64,000 nt of DNA from Hemibagrus wyckioides (lineage: Eukaryota > Chordata > Actinopteri > Siluriformes > Bagridae), in assembly GCF_019097595.1 (NCBI RefSeq), contig NC_080718.1, positions 10,510,657 through 10,574,656 of the forward strand. Reading direction: 5' to 3'. The position numbers and the translations under genes are program-made. Shown in pieces: positions 18,101-30,712 of this stretch (its first letter is position 1; each line of letters starts with the position of its first letter). Under the pieces are notes generated by a model. It saw only the letters and a list, made by a program, of their open reading frames with translations. It had not been told where the DNA came from and did not search any database.

Positions 18101-19240
18101 ACGACCGTTTGTGTTAATGTCAAGTCCTTCTATAAAAAGCGTGAAGCAGAGAAGCATGTGCCATTTTCTGCATGGTACAGAAGAACATGCAGAACGTTTC
18201 TCCAGCCTCAGTACAACAACACACATTACTATTGTGATCAGTGAACAGGGAGGAGTATATAATTGTTGTAACTGCTAAGTCTAAAGTAAATAAAACGCTG
18301 CAAGACCTGCCACATTAATCCATGGCCATGAACGCAGGCATTTATCCCACATCATATAAAACGTACCAAAGAAATTCCCTCCTATGGACTAATTACACAT
18401 CTGCTCAAACTTAGTGAAAGTTCTAAACACTGTAAAAAAAAAAAAAAGAAAAAGAAGGCTTGTTTATGTTCTTCACCTTCTCTGGAATCCCACTGAAGAC
18501 ATTTTGTGTGTCTATTTGGGGGAGTAAGCGAAAGAGTCACAAGTATGTACATGCTGGGATTTATATAGAAAATCAATACATGTAAACTCTGATCCAGACC
18601 AAAGTTCAGCAGAAAGAGAAACTTTTTTTTTCTAAAGTAAACACATATTATCAGTTCCTGTCACTCCTGGCCTTGCCGAACCTGTGTGAATGTTCTCTAG
18701 AGCCTGGGTACAGTGTCTGATGACGCATTCAATGGGATGTGATGTGATGTAAGATGAAACCTTGCACACCAAATTAGTGAGCTTTCCTTCAGCATACAGA
18801 GTAGATCCTTTTCCCCCCTAAAACACTGCAAATATACAAAGTGAAGAAACAAGGATCACACTAGGATTTGTAGACAGATCATCTATATCATATCTACATC
18901 ATGCACTTTTACTACGAAACAGAATGAACATCGAGGAAACTTTCAACAGTGTTGGGGAGAAGACTTTGCTTTTTTTCCATGTCTTATATTTTTATCTTAT
19001 CTTAACAGTATCTCAGGTATTATCTTAATATCAGGGCAGCATACTTGGAGACAAAAAGTCACACAAAGCCTGCATGTGAGAACACTAATGTAATATTTGG
19101 AGCGCGTCCCATCTTACACTCTCTGAAAAAAAAGTGAGAACTCAACTGCTGTCATTTTTTTAAGAAGAAATTGTACTAGAAATGTGTACGCAGTATATTT
19201 TAAAGCTTTACTTTACTGCTCTGTTTATTTCTTAAGTTAT
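15145..19240. other. Intergenic or intronic DNA without recognised genes
   Basis: No convincing exon was found. A perfect MEF2-type site (CTAAAAATAG) lies at 16460-16469, short homopolymer runs occur at 16216-16236, 17500-17530 and 18434-18447, and an (AC)n tract at 16917-16938. Confidence 0.4.
16169..16262. repeat. Dispersed repeat, copy 2 of 2
   Basis: Same sequence as 12446-12532 from CAATATTTTGTTGTTGCTC to CATGCCTGATAAAA, with a poly(A) run of about 20 inserted in the middle. Confidence 0.6.
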
Positions 19241-19245
19241 ATTTC

Positions 19246-19381
19246 AAGTGAATTATATCAAAGGTACATGGACAGGGTAAAAGAAAAAAAAACAGGGTTT
19301 GTGTTATCTTTTCTGTGTAGCTTTGGCATTGGATGTCATTGCAAATGTATGAAAGGTTGTAAAAGTTTATAAATTTTGGCG
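19246..19381 (+). repeat. Left direct repeat flanking array 1
   Basis: About 135 bases (TTATCTTTTCTGTGTAGCTT to GTTGTAAAAGTTTATAAATT) recur on the far side of the minisatellite array at 20505-20637 with only a few differences. Confidence 0.85.
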
Positions 19382-19387
19382 TATATA

Positions 19388-19486
19388 TATATTCCGCACA
19401 TGATCACATATTAATCACATAATCACGTCTGAAAAGCGTGTGATCACGTGAAGCGAGTTTGATTTTCGTTAACGGAATATACACAC
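19388..19486 (+). repeat. Array 1 leader, paralogous to array 2 leader
   Basis: The words GCACATGATCACAT, CATAATCACGTCTGAAA, GCGTGTGATCACGTGAAG and TTAACGGAATATACACAC line up one-for-one with 21519-21616. The two arrays therefore share their 5' flank. Confidence 0.85.
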
Positions 19487-19618
19487 TCAGACACACACAC
19501 ACAAGAGGGGGACCTATAATATACAATAAATGTTTTGGATGGACACACACACACACACACACACACAAGGGGGACCCATAATAAACAATAAATGTTTTGG
19601 ATTGATAGACACACACAA

Positions 19619-19649
<31 letters not shown>

Positions 19650-19740
19650 AACACGAGGGGGACCCATAATATACAATAAATGTTTTGGACACACACACAC
19701 ACATAAGAGGGGGACCCATAATATACAATAAATGTTTTGG

Positions 19741-19780
<40 letters not shown>

Positions 19781-19852
19781 CCTATAATATACAATAAATG
19801 TTTTGGACACACACACACACGAGGGGGACCTATAATATACAATAAATGTTTT

Positions 19853-19890
<38 letters not shown>

Positions 19891-19926
19891 GAGGGGGACC
19901 CATAATATACAATAAATGTTTTGGAT

Positions 19927-19962
<36 letters not shown>

Positions 19963-19988
19963 CCCATAATATACAATAAATGTTTTGG

Positions 19989-20028
<40 letters not shown>

Positions 20029-20054
20029 CCCATAATATACAATAAATGTTTTGG

Positions 20055-20094
<40 letters not shown>

Positions 20095-20174
20095 CCCATA
20101 ATATACAATAAATGTTTTGGATACACACACACACACACACGAGGGGGACCCATAATATACAATAAATGTTTTGG

Positions 20175-20216
<42 letters not shown>

Positions 20217-20240
20217 CCCATAATATACAATAAATGTTTT

Positions 20241-20296
<56 letters not shown>

Positions 20297-20336
20297 ACAC
20301 AAGAGGGGGACCCATAATATACAATAAATGTTTTGG

Positions 20337-20374
<38 letters not shown>

Positions 20375-20468
20375 GAGGGGGACCCATAATATACAATAAA
20401 TGTTTTGGATACACACACACACACACACACACAAGAGGGGGACGTATAATATACAATAAATGTTTTGG

Positions 20469-20503
<35 letters not shown>
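19487..20503. repeat. Minisatellite array 1, about 15 units
   Basis: Each unit is a fixed core (GAGGGGGACCCATAATATAC followed by AATAAATGTTTTGGA) joined by an (AC)n spacer of roughly 10-55 bases. Core variants include CCTATAATATAC, CCGTATAATATAC and CATAATAAAC. The long Cys/Val-rich minus-strand frames across the array are translations of (GT)n and the core. Confidence 0.95.
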
Positions 20504-20504
<1 letters not shown>

Positions 20505-20637
20505 TACATCATATTAAAGGTACGAGGACAGAGTAAAGAGTAAAAAACAGGGTTCTTGTTATCTTTTCTGTGTAGCTTTGGCATTTGATGTCATTGCAAA
20601 AGTATGAAAGGTTGTAAAAGTTTATAAATTTGGCATG
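20505..20637 (+). repeat. Right direct repeat flanking array 1
   Basis: Near copy of 19246-19381. See that entry. Confidence 0.85.
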
Positions 20638-20807
20638 CAAAAGACCAAACAACAAAACCTGATTCAGGAAAAACTAGTCAAGAGTAAACAAAAAGTGCTC
20701 AACATTTCAGTTTGTCAGCATTAAGTAATCAGGAAGCGCACTTCTCAACACACCACTCAAAAACACACTCAGCAACGCAATGCACTGAAGCAATGCCCCG
20801 TACTTAC

Positions 20808-20990
20808 CAAGATCACGCCTGGTTCTTCACTCTAAATATGATTTATCTCAGGATTTATCTCTACGCAGAAATTCATCGCTCACTTGAAGTCTTTGCTGCA
20901 AGTCTGTTCTCCTACTACATCCCACATGTAGCGGATAACTTCACTACACACTTCTGTAATTACTGAAGGCGCAGATAAGCCCCGCCCACA
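20808..20990 (-). other. Probable non-coding first exon
   Basis: On the minus strand GCGTGATCTTG is followed by a perfect GTAAGTA donor at 20801-20807. The sequence just upstream is the only GC-rich, CpG-bearing patch in the left third of the window. The 5' end is not defined, and the coding start would be at 11060. Confidence 0.35.
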
Positions 20991-21070
20991 CCGCGCGTCA
21001 CTGAGCGAGCGAGGACTGAAGGGCGTGTCACTGGAAAGCGGCGCAATTACACGCCAAAGACATTCCTCGT
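20960..21070 (-). promoter_or_regulatory. GC-rich promoter-like patch
   Basis: It contains the GC box CCCCGCCCAC, the CpG-dense CCGCGCGTCACTGAGCGAGC and AAAGCGGCGCAATTACACGCC, in otherwise AT-rich surroundings. It fits a TATA-less promoter of the minus-strand gene whose first exon ends at 20808. Confidence 0.4.
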
Positions 21071-21116
21071 TTTCCGGTAGCTATTGTTCATTATTCCATG
21101 TGGTTAAGTCAGCTGA

Positions 21117-21117
<1 letters not shown>

Positions 21118-21140
<23 letters not shown>
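21118..21140. repeat. (AT)n run
   Basis: Short TA repeat followed by a T10 run. Confidence 0.85.
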
Positions 21141-21151
<11 letters not shown>

Positions 21152-21518
21152 AAAGTTGTTTAAATACTAATTTGTTGCTGTCATTTATAAAACAATAAAG
21201 TGTTCACTAACTTCACACGTGAATTTTACGCACGTGAATAAGGACATGATACAACTCGCTACTCTGGTGCACGTGCTTTGTTTTTGTTTTTTTTAATTAA
21301 ATTAAATAAGCTTTTTGTTTATTCATTTATTTTAAATTATGTAGAACATATATAAATATATGTTCTCACGTTACTGCATTTATTTGTGCAGGTTTACACA
21401 CGTGGTTTTACGTTTCACTTGTGTTTACACGTTATTAACATGGTGTCACGTGTGCACATGAAGTGACGTGTGACTACGTGTTCAGTTTAGCTTAACAGTG
21501 TAAAAAGCACCCTCACAT

Positions 21519-21611
21519 ATTTTCTGCATATGATCAGATGTTACTCATATAATCACATCTGAAATGCGTGTGATCACGTGAAGTTCGTTAGATTTTTTTT
21601 TACGTAACGGA

Positions 21612-21616
<5 letters not shown>
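21519..21616 (+). repeat. Array 2 leader
   Basis: Paralogue of 19388-19486 (GTGTGATCACGTGAAG, TACGTAACGGAACATATACA). Confidence 0.85.
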
Positions 21617-21642
<26 letters not shown>

Positions 21643-22512
21643 AGAGGGGGACCCATTATATCCAATAAATGACAGATACACACACACACACACACACACA
21701 CACAAGAGGGGGACCCATAATATACAATAAATGATAGACACACACACACACATATATATACACACACACACACACACACAAGAGGGGGACCCATAATATA
21801 CAATAAATGATAGACACACACACACACACAAGAGGGGGACCCATAATATACAATAAATGATAGAGACACACACACAAACACACACACACAAGAGGGGGAC
21901 CCATAATATATAATAAATGATAGACACACACACACACACACACAAGAGGGGGACCCATTATATCCAATAAATGATAGATACACACACACACAAGAGGGGG
22001 ACCCATAATATACAATAAATGATAGACACACACACACACATATATATACACACACACACACACACACAAGAGGGGGACCCATAATATACAATAAATGATA
22101 GACACACACACACACACAAGAGGGGGACCCATAATATACAATAAATGATAGAGACACACACACACAAACACACACACACAAGAGGGGGACCCATAATATA
22201 TAATAAATGATAGACACACACACACACACACAAGAGGGGGACCCATTATATCCAATAAATGATAGATACACACACACACAAGAGGGGGACCCATAATATA
22301 CAATAAATGATAGAGACACACACACACAAACACACACACACACACAAGAGGGGGACCCATAATATATAATAAATGATAGACACACACACACACACAAGAG
22401 GGGGACCCATTATATCCAATAAATGATAGATACACACACACACACACACACACATGCACACACATGAGGGGGGCCCATTATATCCAGTAAATGTTTTGGA
22501 CACACACACACA
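21617..22512. repeat. Minisatellite array 2 with higher-order repeats
   Basis: About 15 units use the array 1 core but end AATAAATGATAGA instead of AATAAATGTTTTGGA; the last unit reverts to GTTTTGGA. Cores alternate CCCATAATATACAATAAA, CCCATAATATATAATAAA and CCCATTATATCCAATAAA. A block of five units with an internal CACATATATATACACA spacer is repeated with a period near 290-300 bases (CATTATATCC at about 21651, 21953, 22241), then a truncated round at 22405. Confidence 0.95.
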
Positions 22513-22520
22513 GACACACA

Positions 22521-22525
22521 CACAG

Positions 22526-22594
<69 letters not shown>

Positions 22595-22620
22595 TTGATC
22601 CCATGAGGGAAATTCTTGTG
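22521..22620. repeat. (GATA)n joined to a retroelement tail
   Basis: About 70 bases of GATA lead straight into TTGATCCCATGAGGGAAATTC, a tail motif frequently seen at the 3' end of teleost LINE/SINE copies. Confidence 0.85.
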
Positions 22621-22659
22621 TTACAGCAGCTTAGTCAGTTATAAGATGCAACACAGAAA

Positions 22660-23380
22660 TATAAAATGTATGTTGAGTTATATCTATGTATGGTGAGTAT
22701 GAAATAAATAGATTTTGTTTTTATTACGTGTGATTGATGTGAATGGCTAAAAGGCATTGAAGGCCACAGTTGATTTTTAAAGATAATCAGGAGACACAGA
22801 TGCGTGAAATCCTATGGACAGAAACAGCGAACAAAGCAGAATATGAATGCGAGCTACGTCTCTACAGTTCTACCTCAGCACAAAGGTATGTAAGTAGATC
22901 AACATCGCCCTCTGTCGGTCAAACCACGAAAGTACAAACGTCTTTCATTAAAAAAAAGGGCTGGCGTATTTTAAATAATGTTTGCCACACCGACACTGAC
23001 CTTAAATTAATTCTTGAGAGGTCTATTTATCGTATGATCGAGTTCATGCATGTTTAATGATTCTATTCAATTCAATATTTTTTTTAGGATTTTTCTTCTT
23101 TTGTTCATCTTCTCTCTTGGTCAGCAGGTAGTACTGCCTCCGGGTACTCAGGCAAGTGATCGAGCACATTAGGCCTGATGGTGGTCAGGTCTTTACAAAC
23201 AAAAATGATTTTTCCTACTGGTTCTCTGTGCATGTGTTCAGAAGAAAATCTTCCCAGAATGCACAACCAGTCTGCCAGTTTGCATGTGTGTACTGTAATG
23301 TAAATAGTGATGTAAAAATGGTTAAATCCACAACTGTGTATGTGTCTCATACCTGCACATTTCTTCTTAGTCTTTATATT
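22660..23380. other. Non-coding stretch
   Basis: I see no exon or repeat body that I can name here. Confidence 0.35.
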
Positions 23381-23384
23381 TTTG

Positions 23385-23720
23385 TGTGTCCTGGGTTTGA
23401 ATTCCGGGTTCGAACAGCCAGGCAGGCAGGCAGCCTTTCTGTGTGGAGTTTGCATGTTCTCCCCATGCCTATGTGGGTTTACTCCAGGTATTCTGGTTTT
23501 CTCCCACAGTCCAAAAACATGTACATTAAGTTGATTGGTAATTCTAAATTGCCCAAGGGTGTGAGGATGTCTGTCTATATGTGGCCCTGTGATGGACTGG
23601 TGATCTGTCCAGGGTGTACCCCTGCCTTTCGCCCAATGTGTGCTGGGATAGGCTCCAGCAGATCCCTGTGACCCTAATTAGGAATAAAGCGGGTATAGAC
23701 AATGGATGGATGGATTATTT
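23385..23720 (-). repeat. Common teleost dispersed repeat, reverse copy
   Basis: GTGTGGAGTTTGCATGTTCT, CTCCCACAGTCCAAAAACAT, GTCCAGGGTGTACCCCTGCC and a terminal ATGGATGGATGG are the reverse complement of the family seen at 6.26 kb. Confidence 0.75.
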
Positions 23721-24465
23721 CTCCCAAATGTTCTAAAATGTCCACCAGTTTACAAACCTCAGGATGACATATTGTTTTGGAGAGAAGGGGATTATTCATA
23801 GGCACACTTCAATGAAAGCCATATTTGTTCATTCCTCTTCCATGTTGTCATTTGATGGATATAAGCCACTTGGTTGCTTGTAGTTCTAGATGTTGCACAA
23901 TTGTGGGGCAGCATTGCCCTGTTTAGCTCCATAGAAGAGCTACTGCACCAAGTGGCCAAAATAGGAACTGCAACAAGAATTAATAGAGGCTCACTGGGGA
24001 AAGAACCATGGAGGAGAAACAGACAAGACTGTTGTTATTGGCCAGGGTACCAGGATGGGCTGGTTAAAAAAAAAGTACAACAGCCACTACAATCTTGTTT
24101 TATAGCAAATGATCAGAATTTTATCTAATAAATGTCCACAAATATAGGCAAAAGTCTAAGTGCAGACAGTGTGTCTATGATGTACAGAAACACAAGCTAC
24201 ACTGGAAAGATAAGGAAAGGGAGAGGGAGATTTTGAAGTGGATAATGTTTGTACATTGTGCACCACACTGACCTTGCAATGATTGAGAAATTCCATTGCC
24301 CAATTTTCTAGGCTAATTTCAAGTCTTTCGTGTGTTTTTTTGAGAAATAGTTCAAATGAAATGTTGCTGAAACCTGGCAATACTGGTTATTGCTATTAGC
24401 TTTTCAGTGTGCTTTGTGCATGTTAGCAACAGAGAGCACACTTGGTGTATTGACCGTTAAAAAAA

Positions 24466-24800
24466 GGTACAGTTGGAGTCATACGTTTGTGTAAACCTTT
24501 TTCATATTAATAATTTTAAAAATAATAATGATTTTGTTTTTAGTTATTTCTTCCCTTGTTTGTCCTGAGCAGTCAGAAAGCTCACTGAAAGAGAGATCGA
24601 TCCCCAGAGTGGTTCCCTAAATCAGACTAAAATGTTTAGCAGTGGGATACTGTGTGTGTTTCGAATGATTTAGGTATTGGCATTACTATTTTATATTGGC
24701 CAAGCTACAAATGGTGACTGGTGACATTTGGGCAGAAAAATACAGAGTTTGAGGATGTGATAAAACAAGTCTGCATCTCTTTTCTCCTCAGTTTGCCTCA
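24466..24800. mobile_element. Tc1-like fragment
   Basis: ACAGTTGGAGTCATACGTTT resembles the outer TIR of teleost Tc1 elements. The interior is decayed and the far end undefined. Confidence 0.35.
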
Positions 24801-24819
24801 TCAATCAAACACAAGGTCA

Positions 24820-24843
24820 CACTATACATTATATCTTTTATTG
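24820..24843 (-). terminator. Distal poly(A) signal candidate for spint1
   Basis: TTTATT at 24838-24843 is AATAAA on the minus strand. Earlier candidates lie at 25768-25773 and 25854-25863. Using the distal one would place the (AT)n tract at 25.3 kb inside the spint1 3' UTR. Confidence 0.25.
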
Positions 24844-25310
24844 AATCATTAAAAACAAGTGAACACACTTCAAACTTAATAAATTTATAGATATGTACAA
24901 AAAGAAGTGAGCAAGTTGTTCACATATGATTGTTTTAGCTTAAACTGTCAAAATCTGGTTTACAGAAATGCTTTAAAAGTTTTTTTTTTAGTAAAAGTCT
25001 GTGCAGTCAGTTATATGTATAAACCACCATAAAAAATGTAATCTAAAAATCATAAACAGCAATAAAATTTGTACCATGTGGTTAATTGACTACATGTTTA
25101 CATTTTGTTGACTCTTCAGGCCAAATCTTGAAGAATATACTGGTTTTAGTCTAGGTCTGAAACTGATTCTCATGTCAAAAGCAGATCTGAACAATTATAT
25201 CATAATATTAAACCCTGAGTAGAGAGATGCTGATTAACAACTAGTATAATGCAGTACATATAATAAAAACAACACAGTTTTAATGTCCAGAAGATAGTTA
25301 TATCAAATAT

Positions 25311-25473
<163 letters not shown>

Positions 25474-26319
25474 AAACATGTTCAAACCAAGTGGATTGCC
25501 AAGTAAAATTAACTATTTTAAAAACCTCTATCAACGAGTCATTTAAAAGCATCCACAAGCATTTGGAAGAGTTGATTGCTGGTGTAATAGTTCAGAGGAA
25601 GTGGTTCCAGTGGCTCCTGCCTGCACATGCTGATGTCTTCCCTGATTCTCTTACCGAAGGGCTCAGTTAGCGGACAGTCCGAATCTGCTGTGTTAGCACT
25701 AAAACAGTGTGTTTCCTGTAATAGTGTAAAGCAGTAGTTCTTTTCAATTCCAGTGTTGGGATCTCCATTTATTGCACGTTTCTGTCATTTTCCCAGCATT
25801 TGCCTGGGAAAACTTCCTGTTATGCTGAACTGAAAGTGTTTACGCATTGCTATTTTATTTATTAGATAAATATGCCAGTGGTAGTTCTTACTTAATGTTT
25901 ATCTGCGTTCAGGTAAAACATTCTAGCATTTCTTTCTAATCTTCAGTAGAAAATCCACTATATATAATCCATAAAAAAATCTTAAAACATTTTTACAAAA
26001 CTCTTTAAAACCTATAAAAAAAAAACATGCATGATTATGTAGGCTGTTGCCTCCTTATAAGTTTTGGTTAAAGAAATCAGAAGTGTCAAGAAGTGTGTAA
26101 AATTCCTACATGATTCCTACATGGAGGTCTACACGGTGGTATTTACAGTAATTCTTCCATTTTAAATAATCATGAATGTGTTACACATGTTATTCATACC
26201 AACAGCTAATTATTAAAGCCTTAAATTTGGGTTTTTAAGATTTGGGTGGTTTACAGCAGGAAAAGCAGTGTGTCGGAATACAGAAGCACTGCTGTAGATG
26301 GAGAAAGATGGTGGTGGAA

Positions 26320-29300
26320 TCAGATGGGTTTGATGGTGCTGTTGTAGACGAGTTTCTCAGTGTCGTCTACATGAAGCAGGTGTGTACCATTGGCAGAAAC
26401 ATGCTGGTGCCTTGACTGCTGCTTCTTCTTCCTGTCCTTTAGAAGGCAGTAACCAATCACAGCCATCAAGATCAAGATGGCCAAGCCTAGTGCGACAGCA
26501 ATGGCAATGGAAACTGAAAGAAAAGAAAAAGGACCAGGGAAGACAGGAGTTGAATTAGTGGTGTGACAGGGCAAGAAAACCTTTTAGAGATGTTCAAAGA
26601 GTGATGATGTATGGACATTTCACAGGATCATTGCATTCTAAAGCCTGCTTTTGACCCCAGCTAGAGGAATGTTTCCCTCTTGTAATTTAGAAGCAGGGTC
26701 TTTACCCAGGGTCATGAAACCCTGCTCTGAAGCAGGGTCAGTGTGCTAGCTCTTTTCTAGTTCTCACCCCACACTGTGGTGACAAACTTGTACTGTGTGA
26801 AATGTGGTGTTTGAATGCGGCTAGATGCTTAGCGACAGAAATCCAATCAGAAATTTGTGTGCATGTCTCATAACACATTTTGTACAGTCTCAGTAACCCA
26901 GTGTCTTGTGTAAACAGTAGTCGCAGAGTTTGATGGAAAAGAAAATGTCCAACAGCGATGGAAAAGATGGTTTTATTTTTACAGCTATGGTCCGAAAAGT
27001 CTGTTCAAGACAAGCTGGTATTTAAGGAACTGACTGAATAATTAGTGGAAGCTGGATATCAGTGAATGCTTGATCGACTACACAACAAACTTAGTTTGTT
27101 TAATCGTTCTTATACCGTCTCCATTGAAGAACAGCAGACCTGTCTTTTTCCCCTCGTCACTGACGTGACAGCATGAGATAAACTGTTAATTAAACTAGTT
27201 GTGCGATGTATTTATCTAGTCATGGCTGTTGGCAACCCAAATATGCAAATATGAAGGTTAGGCCAGGGTTTAGGAATGTAAAATGTAAAAGGTCAGATTA
27301 TTAATAGCCAAGATTAACTGTTACAATAACATACAATAACAATCGAACAAAATGAAATAAACGATCGGTGTCCGTCGGATCTGTATAGCTTCTAAATGCA
27401 TCATCATTTTTCTTAGGATGTTGAACAGTAGTGTAATAAACAATTACCTGACTGAGTGTCTTGTTTCTGCTGCTCAAAGTTTCCCGGATTGTTGTAAGCA
27501 TCTCTCTCTGTGAAAGCAGAGAGTCGGACATTAATGATGATACACTTATTAGGAAAAAAAAATAAATCACTCACAAGAAGCACTGATACTGCAATGCATG
27601 ATATCAATACACTTACAAAAATTTACAAAAGTTCTGAAATTATCAGAACAAAAAGGTTTTTCTAAAGCTTGAAATGATCCATTCTATACTTCAGGATTGT
27701 TGAAGCATGGTAGAAAGGTGAGCATTATTTCTGAATTAAAATAAGCATGGCTCAGAGAGTAGTTCCAGCTGTAGTAAGTCTCCATATGTGGGTATGGTGG
27801 ACACCCCACATGATTTACAACGGATTTTTAAATAATACGCTGTGATGTGAAGATGTTTATTAAACAATTGTGCAAGGGGTCTCAAGTGTGGTCATGGTGC
27901 TTTGCGTGTGTTCTTTTCAATTCCAACCAGTGAAGACACATATGTAATTACTTTCTATGATAGCTGTACTCATCTACTCTGAGGAAAATCAGTGGCAATA
28001 GTGAAAAACTGCAGGCTCTGGAGGATATCAGAAAGTTTGCTTGATTTTGTGTTCATTTTTGAGATCGCAAAAATACTGATTAGTTAGGTTTTATTAGTGA
28101 GTGAGAATTCCCTAGCCAAAACTCACCAGTGATTTTACTGCAAAGTGTCATGCACTTCTCCTCAGTATCAAATTTGTTCTTGTTGCCATCGCAACCACCA
28201 TAGTTGAAGCGCCTGCATTTCCGCTCATACGGGTTGTAGTACCACATGGTATTGCTGTCTCGGCAGGGTCCTGTGAGAGGAGGTTGTGTGCAGTGGCTGG
28301 GTGCTTTGTCTTGATCTTGATAATGGAAGAAAAGAATCAAAATAAGACAGAAATATTGACACTTGAGAATTCATCAGTGTATTTTTTTTTTAATACTAAA
28401 AATCATAGCTGATGGTGCAAACCTTTGTCCTTTTCACTTAGGTCAAGCAATAGACGAAACTTCTTGTCCACTGTTCAGGAAAAGAAAAGAAAATATTTGA
28501 ATTAATTTTAAGTATATATTTTTTTGAAGATCCATTAAGGTTTATGTGTCCCTAGGCAGTTGAAGTGGCACAATTTACATAGCTAAATTATGTAAATAAG
28601 CATTTCTGTCTATCTTGGACCAGAAAAAAACACAGAAGATAAATGCTAATTAAATGGACATTAATTAAGTTGACCATGTTCTTAATTTAATTGAAATTAA
28701 CACTGTTAATGGGTGACTAGCTAGTATTTGGAGTATGAAGTGTAAGGCTAGGTTGCTAGCTTGTTATTACTAGCTATGACAACAGTCTGTTGGCTTTAAA
28801 CTTAGGGCAGTTCAAACACCAATTACTTATCATTTTTCTGGAATTATAAGGACATATTTTAGCCTGTTATTGGCACCTGTCTGTACTTAACTGCAGTGAT
28901 ATTGAATTCTTTAAAGCATATAGTTTTTGTCAAATGTTCAGGAACAGCCCAGAATGTGAGCAAAAGATTTTAGTCAACATATCATGATTCTGCAAGACTA
29001 GCAAAACATAGCAAGACTAAATGAAGGTCAGAAAGCACTTTCTGCAGAGCAACTTGGACCTTGATACCTACAGTTGTCACATTGCTCTTCATCTGAGCCG
29101 TCACTGCATTGCTTCACCTGATCACATTTGAGCCCTTTATCTATGCAACAACCATTAGCACAAGGAAACTTCTCTGATCCACATGGCGAGCCACACTCCT
29201 CGTCTAAAAGAGAGACCAACTTTGTGAGTTAGGCATAGGAAAGTATTTTATAGTAATATAAACATAATAAATAATTCAACATAAGCATAAAGGCATGAGG

Positions 29301-30619
29301 TCAAAAATCCAGTGCTTACTGATGGCCTGTAAAGGTTTCAGGAGACCTTAGGTGTTACAGGCAAGTTATGACATTTATACATATGGTTTTACTGCTCGTA
29401 TTCATTTTGCTCCAGATATGGCGGACATTAAGATAAAGCCATTATAAACTTACGTGAAGGATAAATTGGACCATGTCTTCCTGGAGTGGGGGCCACTGCA
29501 TCAGAGAGTTGAACACATTAGTAGCAAGCATTTGAGGTAGCATTCAAGACAAGACCAAGATCTATCCATGCTTCTGCTCTTTAAACCCTTAAGATCTTGT
29601 TTGACATGCCTACAACTGAATGATATCTGAATGAAATCTGTCACATTACCAAAAATATTACCAATCATAATTGAACATGAATGCTACCTGAAACTTGATC
29701 ACAGGCTTGGGTGCATTCATTCTTGGACAGATAGTTATTGCGGTTTGGATTGCAGCCACCGAAAGTGAAGTTCTCACATTTCTCGGTCAATGCGTTGTAG
29801 TGCCAGCGAAGGAAGGAACCACGGCATGGTCCTACCTTCTTAGGCACCAGACAGTGGTCTAGAAAGAGAGATCAGATAAAACAGACAAGAATAAAAAAAC
29901 TGCGTAGAAAAATGCAAAGTCAGGTGATGGACATAATTACATATTTACATTTTCCAACCTAAAATTTTCATAGTGGCAGCTTGTCCACAGAGGCTGGTGG
30001 GGCTATCCTTTTAGCCATTTATTTCCATAGCCATTTAACACATGTTGATTTTCATAAAGTCCTCATTTACAGCTTCATGCATTTTAAAGTCAACTTGCAA
30101 GACTACTCAAAGACTAAAAAAACTGTTGCAATATGCCCACTTAGTGGTCATTGGTCAAAATGCCAAAAAAACCAACAGGTGCTAATAAAGACCCATATAG
30201 GAAAGAAACTGACTGCTTTTTTGTTTCAATAACATCCATCCATCCATATCTGGGTCCAGATTGCAGGGGCAGCAGTCTAATCAGAACCTTCACTGGGAAA
30301 CCCATAATAATTTGGTCCATGGTCTGCCCTGGGGTTTCTCCCTGTAGGACACCCGACCCCCCAAAAAACAGGAACGTGTCCAGGGTGCATCCTTACCAGA
30401 TGCCTGAATCATCTCAATTGACACCTTTTTATGCAAAGGAGCAACAATTCTCCTTTGAGCTCCCCCATTCCATATGGATGTCTAAAACCAGTACAAACTG
30501 GACCAATAACCTACACTTTACTGTTACACTCCAACTCTAGATTGAAGTGAAATGGAGTTTACTACAAGGCTGCTGTCTACCTTACAGCTATTTATGCAGA
30601 CGTTAAAAGCAGCAACGAG

Positions 30620-30712
<93 letters not shown>

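Noticed and set aside
19404..20500. Minus-strand open frames up to 350 residues, Cys/Val-rich
   Set aside because: They translate (GT)n plus the repeated minisatellite core; three overlapping frames are equally open and no start or splice context exists.
20712..20966. Plus-strand frame of 84 residues next to the GC-rich patch
   Set aside because: No splice or Kozak support, and a strong minus-strand donor lies inside it.
19487..22512. CRISPR-like repeat/spacer arrays
   Set aside because: The spacers are simple (AC)n and not unique sequences, and the genome is eukaryotic.
21574..22604. Minus-strand open frames up to 269 residues
   Set aside because: Same artefact in array 2, plus (GATA)n translated as Ile-Tyr-Leu-Ser repeats.
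23156..23671. Plus-strand frame of 171 residues
   Set aside because: It runs through a reverse copy of the common dispersed repeat and has no family motif.
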